Of a stretch of 64,000 nt of DNA, positions 1-9,233 are shown piece after piece. The notes under the pieces were generated by a model. It saw only the letters and a program-made list of their open reading frames with translations, ran no database searches and had not been told where the DNA came from. The DNA is taken from positions 2,418,001-2,482,000 of the forward strand of contig NZ_CP033459.1 in the NCBI RefSeq assembly GCF_003265305.2, written 5' to 3'. The stretch comes from Pseudoprevotella muciniphila. GTDB lineage: Bacteria > Bacteroidota > Bacteroidia > Bacteroidales > Bacteroidaceae. Position numbers and translations under genes: made by a program. Position 1 is the stretch's first letter. Each line of letters opens with the position of its first letter.

Positions 1-1125
1 TCATTTAATGACAGTAATGGCCATTTGCGTATTTCCGTAAAGGATGGTTACAGGTATTATCAAATCCCGTTTAGCAACCGTGGCGACTTCTTAATGAATG
101 GAGGCCAAGTGTTTCCATTGCTTTCTCTGTATATCAAGGATACACCTGAAAACCTGTTTTTCATCAACCACTCTCCCTGCGCCGACTTTATGAAAGCGTT
201 GAGAAGAAATTTCCCAAAATCAAAAATTGTCTTTACCATTCATGATCAGGGTTGGACTTCTCCTTGTCTTGGGGATGTTGAAATGCTTCAACATATTTTG
301 CAGAAGAAAAGAGTCTGTGGGAAAGACAAGAGAGTAGAGCAATTTGTCCGCAGATATTGTCGTAATGAACGGACAATGTATAGAACTGCCGATGCTGTGG
401 TTTGTCTGAATCAATCTACTTACGACCTGTTGCAAGATTGTTATTTCGTTCCGGAAGAAAAGATATGGCTTATTCCAAATGGAATAGAAATATCGTCTTT
501 GCAACATTCTCACAGGATGCAGGCACAAAAAGAAGCGAAGTCCAATTTGGGTATTCAGGGTGATGAACAACTGTTCTTGTTTGTCGGTCGTCCTACAAAA
601 GCAAAGGGACTTTTTGAACTGCTTGCTGCTTATGACAAGTTTTTCCTTAAATATCCAGATACGCGATTAGTCATTGCAGGAGGAGTAGAAAACTTTTCAG
701 AATGTTCAAAATACTCTATAAACAGCGCGGCACACGTCACTTATACAGGTCTTATCCCAAAAGAAAAACTTGATCTGTGGTATAAGGCCGCTGATTTTGG
801 CGTTCTACCGTCTTACACAGAACAATGCAGTTTTGCAGGCCTTGAAATGATGAAGAACATAGGAATAGTAATTGCCACCGATGGATGGGGACTTCAGAAG
901 ATGTTTAAAGAAGGAGATAATGCACTTGTTGCTCACATACCGGACAGGAAAGAGGATAAAACGAACGGACTTGTTGAAAACCTCCTAAAGGCATTAAGTC
1001 AGGCATATCATCTTCAGCAGGAAGAAAGAGAAATGTACAGGAAGAGAACTCAAAAAAATCTTTTGGAGCATTACGATGCTGAAATGATGCGTCAACATTA
1101 TGTAGAACTGATAAATTCATTATAG
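1..1125 (+). CDS. Glycosyltransferase family 4 (GT-B), 5' end cut by window
   Basis: The reading frame is open from base 1, so the start lies outside the window. The visible part is a GT-B glycosyltransferase: a Rossmann-like acceptor half with FTIHDQGW, then the linker IPNGIE typical of group 1 enzymes, and a donor-binding half with FVGRPTKAKG, ADFGVLPSYTEQCSFAGLEMM (the E-x7-E type region) and a helical C-terminus. It is similar in kind to the glycosyltransferases that I recall accompanying GG-leader peptide clusters of Bacteroidales (TIGR04157). It ends 2 bases before a second glycosyltransferase and the peptide genes follow, so it may glycosylate the exported peptides or a surface glycan; the substrate cannot be read from sequence. 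Confidence 0.85.
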   Translation, partial: SFNDSNGHLRISVKDGYRYYQIPFSNRGDFLMNGGQVFPLLSLYIKDTPENLFFINHSPCADFMKALRRNFPKSKIVFTIHDQGWTSPCLGDVEMLQHILQKKRVCGKDKRVEQFVRRYCRNERTMYRTADAVVCLNQSTYDLLQDCYFVPEEKIWLIPNGIEISSLQHSHRMQAQKEAKSNLGIQGDEQLFLFVGRPTKAKGLFELLAAYDKFFLKYPDTRLVIAGGVENFSECSKYSINSAAHVTYTGLIPKEKLDLWYKAADFGVLPSYTEQCSFAGLEMMKNIGIVIATDGWGLQKMFKEGDNALVAHIPDRKEDKTNGLVENLLKALSQAYHLQQEEREMYRKRTQKNLLEHYDAEMMRQHYVELINSL

Positions 1126-1127
1126 TT

Positions 1128-1976
1128 ATGAACAGTAAGACAGGTAACTCTCCTCTTGTCAGCATAGTACTTCCTATGTACAATGCTGCCAAATACATCA
1201 AAGAATGTGTCGATAGTATATTGGCACAGACATATTCAGATTTTGAATTGTTGATAATAGACGATGGCTCCACTGATGACAGCGTGAAAATTGTTGAGAC
1301 ATATAAGGATTCTCGTATTCGTCTGATAAGAAACAGTCACGACTTTATAGCTTCCCTCAATAAAGGAATAGTAGAGAGCCGCGGAAAATACATCGCACGA
1401 ATGGATGCAGACGATAAGATGAAACCGCATCGTTTGGAAAAGCAAGTAGAAGTAATGGAAACCATGCCGGAAATAGTTTTGTGCTGTTCCTATATGCAAA
1501 GGATGGGCGGAACAGATATATACAACGCAGGCATTAAAGGACGATTTCCGCACTTCAAGTCGCTGCTTCTCGTCGGCAATTTCATTTCTCACCCAACCAC
1601 TATGATGAGAAAAGAATACTTGGAAACAAACGAGCTGGACTATAAAAACGGTTATCCATACGCGGAGGATTATAAACTATGGACGGAGATTGCTCTGCTC
1701 GGAGGTGGACTGTATATTGTCCCTGAACCACTCATTGACTATCGTGTTTCAGAATCACAAGTAAGCAGAATGCATCATAATACACAGGAAGCATCAGCGC
1801 TAAAGATACGTAATGAATTACTGTCTTATTTGATTGAGCACGAAAGTGGTGAGTATAAAAAACACATCTCCAATTTATATGATAATTTTGTAGCTCTAAA
1901 CGGGAAAAATTTGATAGACGAAGAGACTATTTTCGGAGTTTTCTATCGATTGTTTTCTATACTGGAAAGTAAGTAA
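1128..1976 (+). CDS. Glycosyltransferase family 2 (GT-A)
   Basis: A 282-residue GT-A enzyme. The N-terminus has the nucleotide-sugar fold start VSIVLPMYNAAKYI, then IIDDGSTDDS, and the metal-binding DXD region ARMDADD near residue 90. A second conserved block, HPTTMMRKEYL then YAEDYKLW, supplies the acceptor-side acidic residues. No membrane segments are visible, so it is probably cytoplasmic. It starts 2 bases after the preceding glycosyltransferase stop, so the two are co-transcribed, and it sits directly upstream of the first peptide precursor. GT2 enzymes paired with C39 exporters glycosylate Cys-rich peptides in glycocin systems; that role here is an inference from gene order. Confidence 0.88.
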   Translation: MNSKTGNSPLVSIVLPMYNAAKYIKECVDSILAQTYSDFELLIIDDGSTDDSVKIVETYKDSRIRLIRNSHDFIASLNKGIVESRGKYIARMDADDKMKPHRLEKQVEVMETMPEIVLCCSYMQRMGGTDIYNAGIKGRFPHFKSLLLVGNFISHPTTMMRKEYLETNELDYKNGYPYAEDYKLWTEIALLGGGLYIVPEPLIDYRVSESQVSRMHHNTQEASALKIRNELLSYLIEHESGEYKKHISNLYDNFVALNGKNLIDEETIFGVFYRLFSILESK

Positions 1977-1992
1977 ATAGATACCTAAAAGT

Positions 1993-2060
1993 CAAATAGA
2001 TACTTTAGTTGCAACAAAGTATAGTTCACGTGGAGTAAAATCCACAAATGTTTAACTAAA
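1993..2060 (+). promoter_or_regulatory. Precursor leader element, copy 1 (hairpin 2030-2045)
   Basis: This is the first of four conserved leaders before peptide genes. It contains a TACTTT box, GCAACAAAGTAT, and a 5-bp hairpin GTGGA-GTAAAA-TCCAC at 2030-2045, then an A-rich run up to the start codon at 2073. The element is also found at 5267-5340, 9160-9220 and 9585-9640. Preservation of the stem in all copies suggests an RNA or operator function in peptide expression. Confidence 0.6.
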
Positions 2061-2072
2061 AAAAAAAAAACA

Positions 2073-2357
2073 ATGAAACAAATCAAGAAAGTAGTCTTGA
2101 AAGAGGCTACAAGGCTCTCCCAAGAAGAGATGAAGCATGTATTTGGTGGTAGCGGTTTAGAAAGTGAATCTGGAGCTTGCGCTGGAGTTAAAGATGATCC
2201 GGAAAGTGCCTGCGTAGGAAAGGCGGAATGGGATAGTTGCTATTTTTGTATTTTGAGTGGAACGCAGTACGAAAACCTAATACGTGGATATTGTAAAAAG
2301 CCTACAGGTTCTGTTGTAGAAGTACACAAAAATATGTATTGTTATAATCCTAGATAG
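2073..2357 (+). CDS. GG-leader Cys-rich peptide precursor 1
   Basis: A 94-residue precursor. The leader MKQIKKVVLKEATRLSQEEM runs to a VFGGSG cleavage site near residue 28, the double-glycine signal read by C39 peptidase exporters, and matches the GG-Bacteroidales natural-product precursor type (TIGR04149). The core of about 65 residues holds six cysteines, but its spacing (distant first pair, then CYFC, GYC, MYC) differs from precursors 2-4, so it is the divergent member. It follows the glycosyltransferases and is followed after 55 bases by its likely partner, outer-membrane protein 1. No radical SAM or lanthipeptide enzyme is visible in the window. Product activity is unknown. Confidence 0.85.
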   Translation: MKQIKKVVLKEATRLSQEEMKHVFGGSGLESESGACAGVKDDPESACVGKAEWDSCYFCILSGTQYENLIRGYCKKPTGSVVEVHKNMYCYNPR

Positions 2358-2412
2358 ATGTTTTATGATTATCTGCAATGTTGAATATTTGCAGATAGTC
2401 ATTTTGTTTTTT

Positions 2413-5220
2413 ATGATTAAGATAAATAAAATATGTATCATCATCTCATTTGTATGCATAGGATGTTTGCAAATGGGGGCAAAGGAATACGAACACACAG
2501 TACAGGGCTATGTAGTAGATAATATGACGGGAATAGGTATGGATAGTACTCATGTGACTCTGATGAAAAGCGATAGCACTGTTATCGCCTCATCTATGAC
2601 AATCCCCAAGATAGATGACCAATTAGTTGGAATGTATCGATTTCAAATTCAAAAAGTCGGAAAATATATCATCAAGGCAGAACGTAAAGGATATGATGAT
2701 GGTTACATGGATTTTGAATTACGCAGTAATCGCGAAACGTTTATTTCAGTTAAAACTATTCGTATGACAAGAGTTTCTTTGCTGCCACCAGCAATCGTGA
2801 AGGCGACAAAAGTGAAAATGGTGATGAATGGCGACACGATTGTTTATAATGCTGATGCTTTTAACTTGGCCGAGGGCTCGATGCTTGACGCATTGGTGAG
2901 CCGATTGCCGGGAGCGCAACTGACGAAGAATGGCGAAATTTTCGTGAACAGTAAGAAAATAGAGAGTCTCCTCATCAACGGACGTGACTTTTTCAGCGGT
3001 AACCCAAAGGTGGCTCTGCAAAACTTGCCCGCCTACACGGTGAGCAAAATCAAGGTTTATGACGAGGCAGGTGTCGCTTCGCGCATTATGCAGCGTGATA
3101 TGGGCGACAAGCGGTATGTGATGGACGTAAACTTGAAAAAGGAGTATTCCAATACCTACATCGGCAACGCTGAGGCTGGGGGCGGCACCGACGAGCGTTA
3201 TCTGGCAAGGGCCTTCGGTATGAAAATGTCGGATAATGAATGGGTGATGGGGTCGGGTAGCATCAATAATTTAAACGACAACCAGAAAATAGGGTATGAT
3301 TATGGAAACAATGGTTTTGGCTGGACTCCGCAGGAAACCATTGACGGACGGATGATCAATCGCGAGGCGGTGTTCAGCTATACACGTTTTTTTGACAGGC
3401 AAAACAAACTGGGTGGCGACATCACATTGAACCATACCAATGGAAACAACGAGTCGCGCATGAATACGCAGACCTATCTGCCTGAGAGCGATTCTTTTCT
3501 AAAACAACATAGCCATTCCACTCCGAAATCAACACTGCTCAAAAGCTATCTTTATCATAATTTTGAAAAAGACAGGGCTTTCAATCAGAGTGATTTCAGT
3601 CTGCAATACATTCGAAACAACAATTTCAGCCATTCCGAACAGACCACAAGCGATTCGATTTCGGTTCTCAACGAAATGCTGACACGAGGCTCTTACGAGA
3701 ATCAAAGAATCGTTGCAAACGGCTCCATCAGCGGTGGCACAAAAATCATCGTTGATATGCTTCGATGGGATCTCAGTGCCAACTACAACCGCTACAGCAT
3801 CGACCAATTTTTGCTCAGCGACATCCAATATACAAACGGACAGACACCATGCGACTTCCGCAACACCTACCTCGACAATAGCCATCAGCAGTGGAACATC
3901 AAGGCAAGCACCAAATATGACATCTATTGGCCAGGATGGATAATAGCACCAGAATATGAATACAACTACCGTTACAACAAGTCCTCGAATATGCTCTATC
4001 GGTTGGAAAAACTCGCTGGTCGCGATTCCACAATTTGGGATATACTACCCTCGACCCGCGAGGCTCTTGTTGATGTGCTCGACTGCCAAAACAGCTACGA
4101 TTTTCACGAGTATCAGAATCATCATCGTTTCAGTGTTCGAGTAATGTCTGAGCCACAAATGGCCAATCGGAATTATCGTGGCATTTTCCAACGCTGGAGT
4201 CTGCTGCTTCCTTTGCGCATCGCGCATAACAACATCTTCTATAATCGCCTCGGTCGGCACGACGTAAGGCGTAACGCCGTGTTTTTCGAACCGAATGTCT
4301 ACGCCACAGGCTTCTTCTCAGGTCTCAAATGGACCTTAGAGGGCCGAATGTGGTCTGACATTCCCGATATGACGATGCTCATCAGCTACCGCGACGACAC
4401 GAATCCGCTCAACATTCGATTCGGCAACCCTGACCTGCGCAATCAGCACAACTATAGCACATCGCTTTATCTGAGTCGATCACTCAGTAGCTATCAGCAG
4501 AGCTACTGGTTGCGCTTCGATTACAACCAACAGGACAATGCCGTAGCCTACGCCAATGAGTTCGACAAGAATACCGGAACAAACACCATTAGACCCATCA
4601 GCGTAAACGGCAACTGGAACTCCAGTGCAAGCCTCGGCTACTCACGTGCGCTCGACAAGGCAACGAAGTTCACCATCGACAACCAATTGAGGTACAAATA
4701 CTACCATAGTATTGATATGGCTTCAGTCTCGGGTATGGCCTCGACTATGCGCAGCATCGTCAATAACCATTTGCTTAGTGAAAACCTTAAACTGAACTTT
4801 CGGCTCAACAACAATTACGAGTTCACGCTACATGGTGGTGGCACATACTATCTCGTCGTTAGCCATCGAAAGGGGTTTGAGAGCATCAACGCATGCGACT
4901 ATCAAGTCGGCTTCAACACGACGCTGAAACTGCCTGCGAATTTCCAGTTTACGTCGAACTTGACGATGCACGCTCGTCGAGGTTATCAGCAGAGTGAGAT
5001 GAACACAACCGATTGGGTCTTGAATGCCCAACTGACGTGCAGTTTCCTCAAAGGAAAACTTCTCGCGAAGCTTAGGGGCTACGACATCCTGCAACAACTT
5101 TCTAACACGCATTATGTGATGAATGCGCAGGGGCGAACCGAGTCATGGCACAATGGCATTCCACGATACATGATGCTCTCACTCTCGTGGCGATTCAATG
5201 TCACAAAGAAGCAGAAATAG
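2413..5220 (+). CDS. Outer-membrane beta-barrel protein 1 of the peptide cluster (TonB-receptor-like)
   Basis: About 935 residues from the ATG at 2413, chosen because it gives a clean signal peptide (IKINKICIIISFVCIGCLQ); an upstream in-frame ATG at 2365 is less likely. After the signal comes a carboxypeptidase-regulatory-like Ig domain (TVQGYVVDNMTGIGMDSTHV), then a plug-like segment with NGDTIVYNADAF, LPGAQL, LLINGRDFFSG and NLPAYTVSKIKVYDEAG, then a long aromatic-rich beta-barrel ending in NAQGRTES and LSLSWRFN. This matches the large-barrel family (OMP_b-brl_3 type) often labelled TonB-dependent receptor. Two paralogues follow at 6118 and 9979. It could export, import, anchor or give immunity to its adjacent peptide; none of these can be chosen from sequence. 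The first about 400 bases are noticeably more AT-rich than the rest. Confidence 0.85.
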   Translation: MIKINKICIIISFVCIGCLQMGAKEYEHTVQGYVVDNMTGIGMDSTHVTLMKSDSTVIASSMTIPKIDDQLVGMYRFQIQKVGKYIIKAERKGYDDGYMDFELRSNRETFISVKTIRMTRVSLLPPAIVKATKVKMVMNGDTIVYNADAFNLAEGSMLDALVSRLPGAQLTKNGEIFVNSKKIESLLINGRDFFSGNPKVALQNLPAYTVSKIKVYDEAGVASRIMQRDMGDKRYVMDVNLKKEYSNTYIGNAEAGGGTDERYLARAFGMKMSDNEWVMGSGSINNLNDNQKIGYDYGNNGFGWTPQETIDGRMINREAVFSYTRFFDRQNKLGGDITLNHTNGNNESRMNTQTYLPESDSFLKQHSHSTPKSTLLKSYLYHNFEKDRAFNQSDFSLQYIRNNNFSHSEQTTSDSISVLNEMLTRGSYENQRIVANGSISGGTKIIVDMLRWDLSANYNRYSIDQFLLSDIQYTNGQTPCDFRNTYLDNSHQQWNIKASTKYDIYWPGWIIAPEYEYNYRYNKSSNMLYRLEKLAGRDSTIWDILPSTREALVDVLDCQNSYDFHEYQNHHRFSVRVMSEPQMANRNYRGIFQRWSLLLPLRIAHNNIFYNRLGRHDVRRNAVFFEPNVYATGFFSGLKWTLEGRMWSDIPDMTMLISYRDDTNPLNIRFGNPDLRNQHNYSTSLYLSRSLSSYQQSYWLRFDYNQQDNAVAYANEFDKNTGTNTIRPISVNGNWNSSASLGYSRALDKATKFTIDNQLRYKYYHSIDMASVSGMASTMRSIVNNHLLSENLKLNFRLNNNYEFTLHGGGTYYLVVSHRKGFESINACDYQVGFNTTLKLPANFQFTSNLTMHARRGYQQSEMNTTDWVLNAQLTCSFLKGKLLAKLRGYDILQQLSNTHYVMNAQGRTESWHNGIPRYMMLSLSWRFNVTKKQK

Positions 5221-5225
5221 TTTTA

Positions 5226-5340
5226 TTTCAAACTGGACTCTTCTGAGTTTTCTATATTGGAGATAAAAACAAATAGATACTTTTTGCGCAACAAAGTATA
5301 ATTCACGTGGAGTAAAATCCACAAATGTTTAACTAAAAAA
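5226..5340 (+). promoter_or_regulatory. Precursor leader element, copy 2 (hairpin 5307-5322)
   Basis: This is the long form of the leader. An upstream part (AAACTGGACTCTTCTGAG then TATATTGGAGATAAAAAC) is shared with copy 3 at 9098-9215. It is followed by the core TTTGCGCAACAAAGTATAA, which contains the 8-bp palindrome TTGCGCAA, and the GTGGA/TCCAC hairpin. The near identity of roughly 100 bases between copies 2 and 3 points to duplication of whole peptide/barrel units. Confidence 0.65.
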
Positions 5341-5350
5341 CAAAAAAACA

Positions 5351-5608
5351 ATGAAACAAATCAAAAAAGTGCTATTAAAAGAGGCTACAAGGCTCTCCCT
5401 TGAGGAGATGAAGTTCGTGTTCGGCGGTAGCGGATCCGAAATGACAAGATGTGATACAAGCTGCGAGGGTAATCGTAAGCCTGTAGAGATAATAGATTGT
5501 CATGGAACTTGTATCGCAAAACCAGGTTCGGGTGTTACCTGTAGTGGCGCGACAAAAATTATGACTAAATTCTGTAATGGTACTTCCTCTACTACCCAAA
5601 TTGTATAA
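5351..5608 (+). CDS. GG-leader Cys-rich peptide precursor 2
   Basis: An 85-residue precursor with the leader MKQIKKVLLKEATRLSLEEM and FGGSG cleavage site. The core has six cysteines in the order C-x3-C, C-x3-C, C-x10-C, with 11 and 9 residues between the pairs. The last segment, TCSGATKIMTKFC followed by NGTSS, is shared with precursors 3 and 4. It is preceded by leader copy 2. It sits 61 bases ahead of precursor 3 with no second hairpin between them, so the two are probably made from one transcript. Three disulfides after secretion would fit an even, conserved cysteine set. I do not recognise a characterised homologue. Confidence 0.85.
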   Translation: MKQIKKVLLKEATRLSLEEMKFVFGGSGSEMTRCDTSCEGNRKPVEIIDCHGTCIAKPGSGVTCSGATKIMTKFCNGTSSTTQIV

Positions 5609-5669
5609 TAGCTATTTTATAAAAAAATATCATCTACTCAATAATTATAAACGAATTATTATTTGATTT

Positions 5670-5930
5670 ATGAAAACTATCAAAAAAGTGACCTTTAAAA
5701 CAGCCACAAAACTCTCTCAAGAAGAGATGAAATATGTTTTTGGTGGTAGTGGCAGTGGTAATGGAGTGTCAAATTGTACATCAGATTGTGGTACGCAACA
5801 AAGTGTTTATATTACTAATTGTTATGGGACTTGTATAGCATCCGATGGTAATTTCGTCCGTTGTAGTGGCGTTACATCTGTTTTGACAAAGTATTGTGAT
5901 GGAACATCGTCTCTTCTGAAGAAGTATTAA
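5670..5930 (+). CDS. GG-leader Cys-rich peptide precursor 3
   Basis: An 86-residue precursor, clearly a paralogue of precursor 2. The leader starts MKTIKKVTFKTATKLSQEEM and ends VFGGSG. The core repeats the pattern C-x3-C (NCTSDC), C-x3-C (NCYGTC), C-x10-C (RCSGVTSVLTKYC) and ends near DGTSS. The hydrophilic residues between the cysteines vary while the cysteines and the SG/T positions stay, as expected for a disulfide scaffold with variable loops. It lacks its own leader hairpin and probably shares the transcript of precursor 2. It is followed after about 190 bases by outer-membrane protein 2. Confidence 0.84.
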   Translation: MKTIKKVTFKTATKLSQEEMKYVFGGSGSGNGVSNCTSDCGTQQSVYITNCYGTCIASDGNFVRCSGVTSVLTKYCDGTSSLLKKY

Positions 5931-6117
5931 ATGTATGTTGGGGGTGTGGCAAAGTGAATTGAGTACGCTGTCGCGCAGATATCCAAATCTAACACACTGA
6001 TTATTCAACGATGCTTTTTCGTATTTGGTTAGATTTGAAATAATCTTGCCTTTGTTGTTGACTTCCTCATTTTTGACACACCCTCTTCTTCAATGGCATT
6101 CATTATATCATACGAAA

Positions 6118-9093
6118 ATGAAATTAAACTTTATGGCTTCTTTTTTACCAAAAGATACCAAACGAATACGACCTTGTTGTTACAATAGAGTAGCTGCCTT
6201 TTTGCGTGGCTTGCTTTTTTTGTTCTTTAGTGTTGATACGATAGCTAGTTATGCCCAGAATGAGAAGATTGTAGGTTCTGTGTACGATCCGGTAAGGGAA
6301 ATTGGAGTTGATGATGCAGAAATACAAATACTGAATACAGATAGTGTCGTGGTAGTTTCAGGCTCTTCTTCGATTCAACGGGTTTGGGATGAAAATGGTG
6401 TGCACGAATTCAAAAAAGAGCCGGCAGTTTTTTCTATTAGTGGAGTGCCTGAAGGAGAGTACATCCTTAAAATTGTAGGAAAAGAATATCAAACGTTATT
6501 TCAGCCGATAACAGTTAAATACGTTGGTCGGGACAAAATCTGTGATGTCGGTGAGTTTTGGCTCGACCGTGATAATGTGCAACTACCGGTAGCTGTCGTG
6601 CACGGTACGCGCCTTTTGGTGGTGAATAAAGGCGACACGCTGGTTTACAATGTGTCAGCACTACAGACGATGGACGGTGACATGTTGGGTGAGTTGGTAA
6701 AGAAACTTCCCGATACAGAAATTCGCGATGGCAAAATATATGTGAGAGGAAAGTTCGTGGAAAAATTGCTGATCGGTGGCAAAGATTTCTTTAACGGTGA
6801 TATTGCTCAAGCGTTACGCGGTTTGCCTGCCTATACTGTGAATAAAATCAAAATTTACGATAGAGCTGGTGATGCCACGGAATTGACGGGTAAGGATATG
6901 GGCGACCAGCAATATGTGATGGATGTGTTCTTGAAAAAACAATACAATGGCCGATGGAATGGAATGCTCGATGCGAAAGCCGGTACGCACAAGCGTTTTG
7001 ACTTGTTAGGCAGGATCCTACGTTTTGACGACCGGCAGGCTGTTGTGCTTATCGGTGAAAGCAATAATCTCGATGAAGTCACAGAAGGGTCAGACCCCAA
7101 ATGGACCGGTCGCTATTTTAGCAACAGCGGCAATAACTTTATTCAGTCGCTCTATAGCGGCTACAAATTTGAACCTAATCGCGACCTCAGCTTGGGCATC
7201 GTTGGTTTTGTTCGTCGTTATCACAACTATGGCTATACATATTCAGCTTCAGAAGCGTTTCTTGATGGTTCAAACTTGTTCGGTCGCAGTGATAACAATG
7301 TTTCTTCCGCCCGCACGAACTTATCCTTGAATATGAATATGCGTTATCGGCCATTCAAAAGATTGCTCTTGAATGCCCAATACAATCTGGATTATTTGCG
7401 ACAGCATGCCAAATCTTTTTCGCGCGAGCTAAATACGCTGGATAATCCGGATTTCTATTATGCAAAAAGTCCTTTAGACAGCGTTTTTGCAATTTCTCCT
7501 GCGAATAGTGCACTTTGGGGATGGATACAATCGCGCATCAGACAAGAGGATTTCGCCCTAAGTAACAGAATAAAGCATATTGCCGCTTTTTCTGCGAAAC
7601 AAGCTATTGGCAGTAATTTGCTCAATGTCGATTTAAATATTCAACTCTCGCGGATGCAACAGGAACGTTTCAATCTATATGACTTGGATCGTCTCAATGA
7701 CTTGAGCGAGCATCGCCACCAATTTTATGACGACGCTTCTCATGATGCAAATGTTTCGGCAACGGCTGATTACACGTTTGTTTATGTTGACAAAGAGTCT
7801 GCTTACGGTAGAATTACGCCTTACTATCTCTACAGTTATACATACAGTCATACCGACAATCCTCTTTATCGTTTAGATTGGATAGAGGACAGAGAATCCT
7901 ATCCTCTGTCTTGGTTGCCTTCTGAAACACAAGTGCTGATGAGTTGCTTGGATGTTTCTAATTCTTTTGATTCTAAACAGCACAGTCATAAACATGAGGT
8001 TGGCTTGCGATTTATGCAAGACATTCGTTTTATGGGTAGTAAATGGGTGCGCCTGAATGTCTCGATTCCTGTGGAACACCGTAATGCACACATGAATTAT
8101 GTCCGTGGTGGTTCCCAATTCGATGTCAAGCGCACTGCATTATTCTTCAATCCAAATGTAACGCTGCGTTTCTCGCTTGATTCAAACGACAGGGAGGCCA
8201 GAAAACGCAATGTTCAAATCGCCTATATAATGCGTAATAGTTTTCCAGATTTGCTTTATCTGATAGGCATCACCGATGCTAGCAATCCGCTCAATATTCT
8301 TACAGGAAACCCTAACTTGCGTAATACGACGCACCATCAATTGCGACTTACGGCAAAGCTTTTGTCAGATAAAGTGACTTGGAATGTGTATGGTTCTTTC
8401 AATGGCATACGCGATGCCATAGCCTTTCAGCAAGTGTATACACGTTCAACAGGTGTGCTGCATCGCACACCAGTAAACATTAATGGCAACTGGAATGCAG
8501 ATATTAACAGTAGCTTGTATCTGCCGGTAACAAACTCGCAAACGATACAATTTCATAAATCTATCGGGTGTTCCTATCAGCGCAGTGTCGACCTCAATGA
8601 CTGGGATACGACGGCACAAATTTCTACAGAAAAAAATGACGTAAAAACTTTTACTCCGCGCATAACCATAGGGATAGGCTGTCGTCCAAGTAGCAAGTTT
8701 TATATAGACTTTAGCGCAACAGGTATATGGCAACATATCAGTGGAAGTTCGCCTGGATTTACAACCCAAAACGTCTATACTACTCACTATAGTGTTTCTG
8801 CATCCGCTACTTTGCCATGGGATGTGAAACTGAAAACGGAATTTGATTTATCGTCTCGCTATGGTTATTCGGATCGAAGCATGAATAAAACCATCTGTAT
8901 GTGGAACATGAACATTGAAAAAGAATTGAATAGTTCAATCACGTTTTCGCTCAAGGCTTATGACATACTGCAACAGTATCGCGGTATAACCTCTGAGATA
9001 AACGCCCAAGGTCGCACTGAGACTTACAGGGAATCATTACCCTCACATTACTTGTTCGGTCTGATTTGGAGGTTCAATAAGAAGCATAAATGA
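6118..9093 (+). CDS. Outer-membrane beta-barrel protein 2 of the peptide cluster (TonB-receptor-like)
   Basis: About 991 residues from the ATG at 6118; the frame is open further upstream only through TTG codons. A long basic n-region precedes the signal core FLRGLLFLFFSVDTIASYA. It has the same layout as barrel protein 1: an Ig-like regulatory domain (IVGSVYDPVREIGVDDAEI), a plug-like block with KGDTLVYNVSALQ, LLIGGKDFFNG, GLPAYTVNKIKIYDRAG and DMGDQQYVMDVFLKKQY, then a barrel ending NAQGRTETY and FGLIWRFNKKHK. It lies between precursors 2/3 and 4/5. The barrels diverge strongly from each other outside the plug and C-terminal strand, consistent with each recognising a different peptide, though that is inference. 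Confidence 0.85.
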   Translation: MKLNFMASFLPKDTKRIRPCCYNRVAAFLRGLLFLFFSVDTIASYAQNEKIVGSVYDPVREIGVDDAEIQILNTDSVVVVSGSSSIQRVWDENGVHEFKKEPAVFSISGVPEGEYILKIVGKEYQTLFQPITVKYVGRDKICDVGEFWLDRDNVQLPVAVVHGTRLLVVNKGDTLVYNVSALQTMDGDMLGELVKKLPDTEIRDGKIYVRGKFVEKLLIGGKDFFNGDIAQALRGLPAYTVNKIKIYDRAGDATELTGKDMGDQQYVMDVFLKKQYNGRWNGMLDAKAGTHKRFDLLGRILRFDDRQAVVLIGESNNLDEVTEGSDPKWTGRYFSNSGNNFIQSLYSGYKFEPNRDLSLGIVGFVRRYHNYGYTYSASEAFLDGSNLFGRSDNNVSSARTNLSLNMNMRYRPFKRLLLNAQYNLDYLRQHAKSFSRELNTLDNPDFYYAKSPLDSVFAISPANSALWGWIQSRIRQEDFALSNRIKHIAAFSAKQAIGSNLLNVDLNIQLSRMQQERFNLYDLDRLNDLSEHRHQFYDDASHDANVSATADYTFVYVDKESAYGRITPYYLYSYTYSHTDNPLYRLDWIEDRESYPLSWLPSETQVLMSCLDVSNSFDSKQHSHKHEVGLRFMQDIRFMGSKWVRLNVSIPVEHRNAHMNYVRGGSQFDVKRTALFFNPNVTLRFSLDSNDREARKRNVQIAYIMRNSFPDLLYLIGITDASNPLNILTGNPNLRNTTHHQLRLTAKLLSDKVTWNVYGSFNGIRDAIAFQQVYTRSTGVLHRTPVNINGNWNADINSSLYLPVTNSQTIQFHKSIGCSYQRSVDLNDWDTTAQISTEKNDVKTFTPRITIGIGCRPSSKFYIDFSATGIWQHISGSSPGFTTQNVYTTHYSVSASATLPWDVKLKTEFDLSSRYGYSDRSMNKTICMWNMNIEKELNSSITFSLKAYDILQQYRGITSEINAQGRTETYRESLPSHYLFGLIWRFNKKHK

Positions 9094-9097
9094 TATT

Positions 9098-9215
9098 TTT
9101 CAAACTGGACTCTTCTGAGATTTCTATCAAAAGATTTCTATATTGGAGATAAAAACAAATAGATACTTTTTGCGCAACAAAGTATAATTCCCGTGGAGTA
9201 AAATCCACAAAGTAT
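9098..9215 (+). promoter_or_regulatory. Precursor leader element, copy 3 (hairpin 9193-9208)
   Basis: This copy is almost identical to copy 2 but carries a small internal tandem duplication (AGATTTCTAT twice, at about 9119 and 9133). The hairpin GTGGA-GTAAAA-TCCAC is intact. The base before the stem is changed (CCCGTGG in place of CACGTGG), and the segment between hairpin and start codon differs. The stem is thus conserved while its flank is not. Confidence 0.62.
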
Positions 9216-9233
9216 AACTAAAAAGTGTAATTT

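Noticed and set aside
2365..2412. Upstream start for barrel protein 1 at 2365
   Set aside because: It would put 16 residues before an already complete signal peptide; the ATG at 2413 gives the normal layout.
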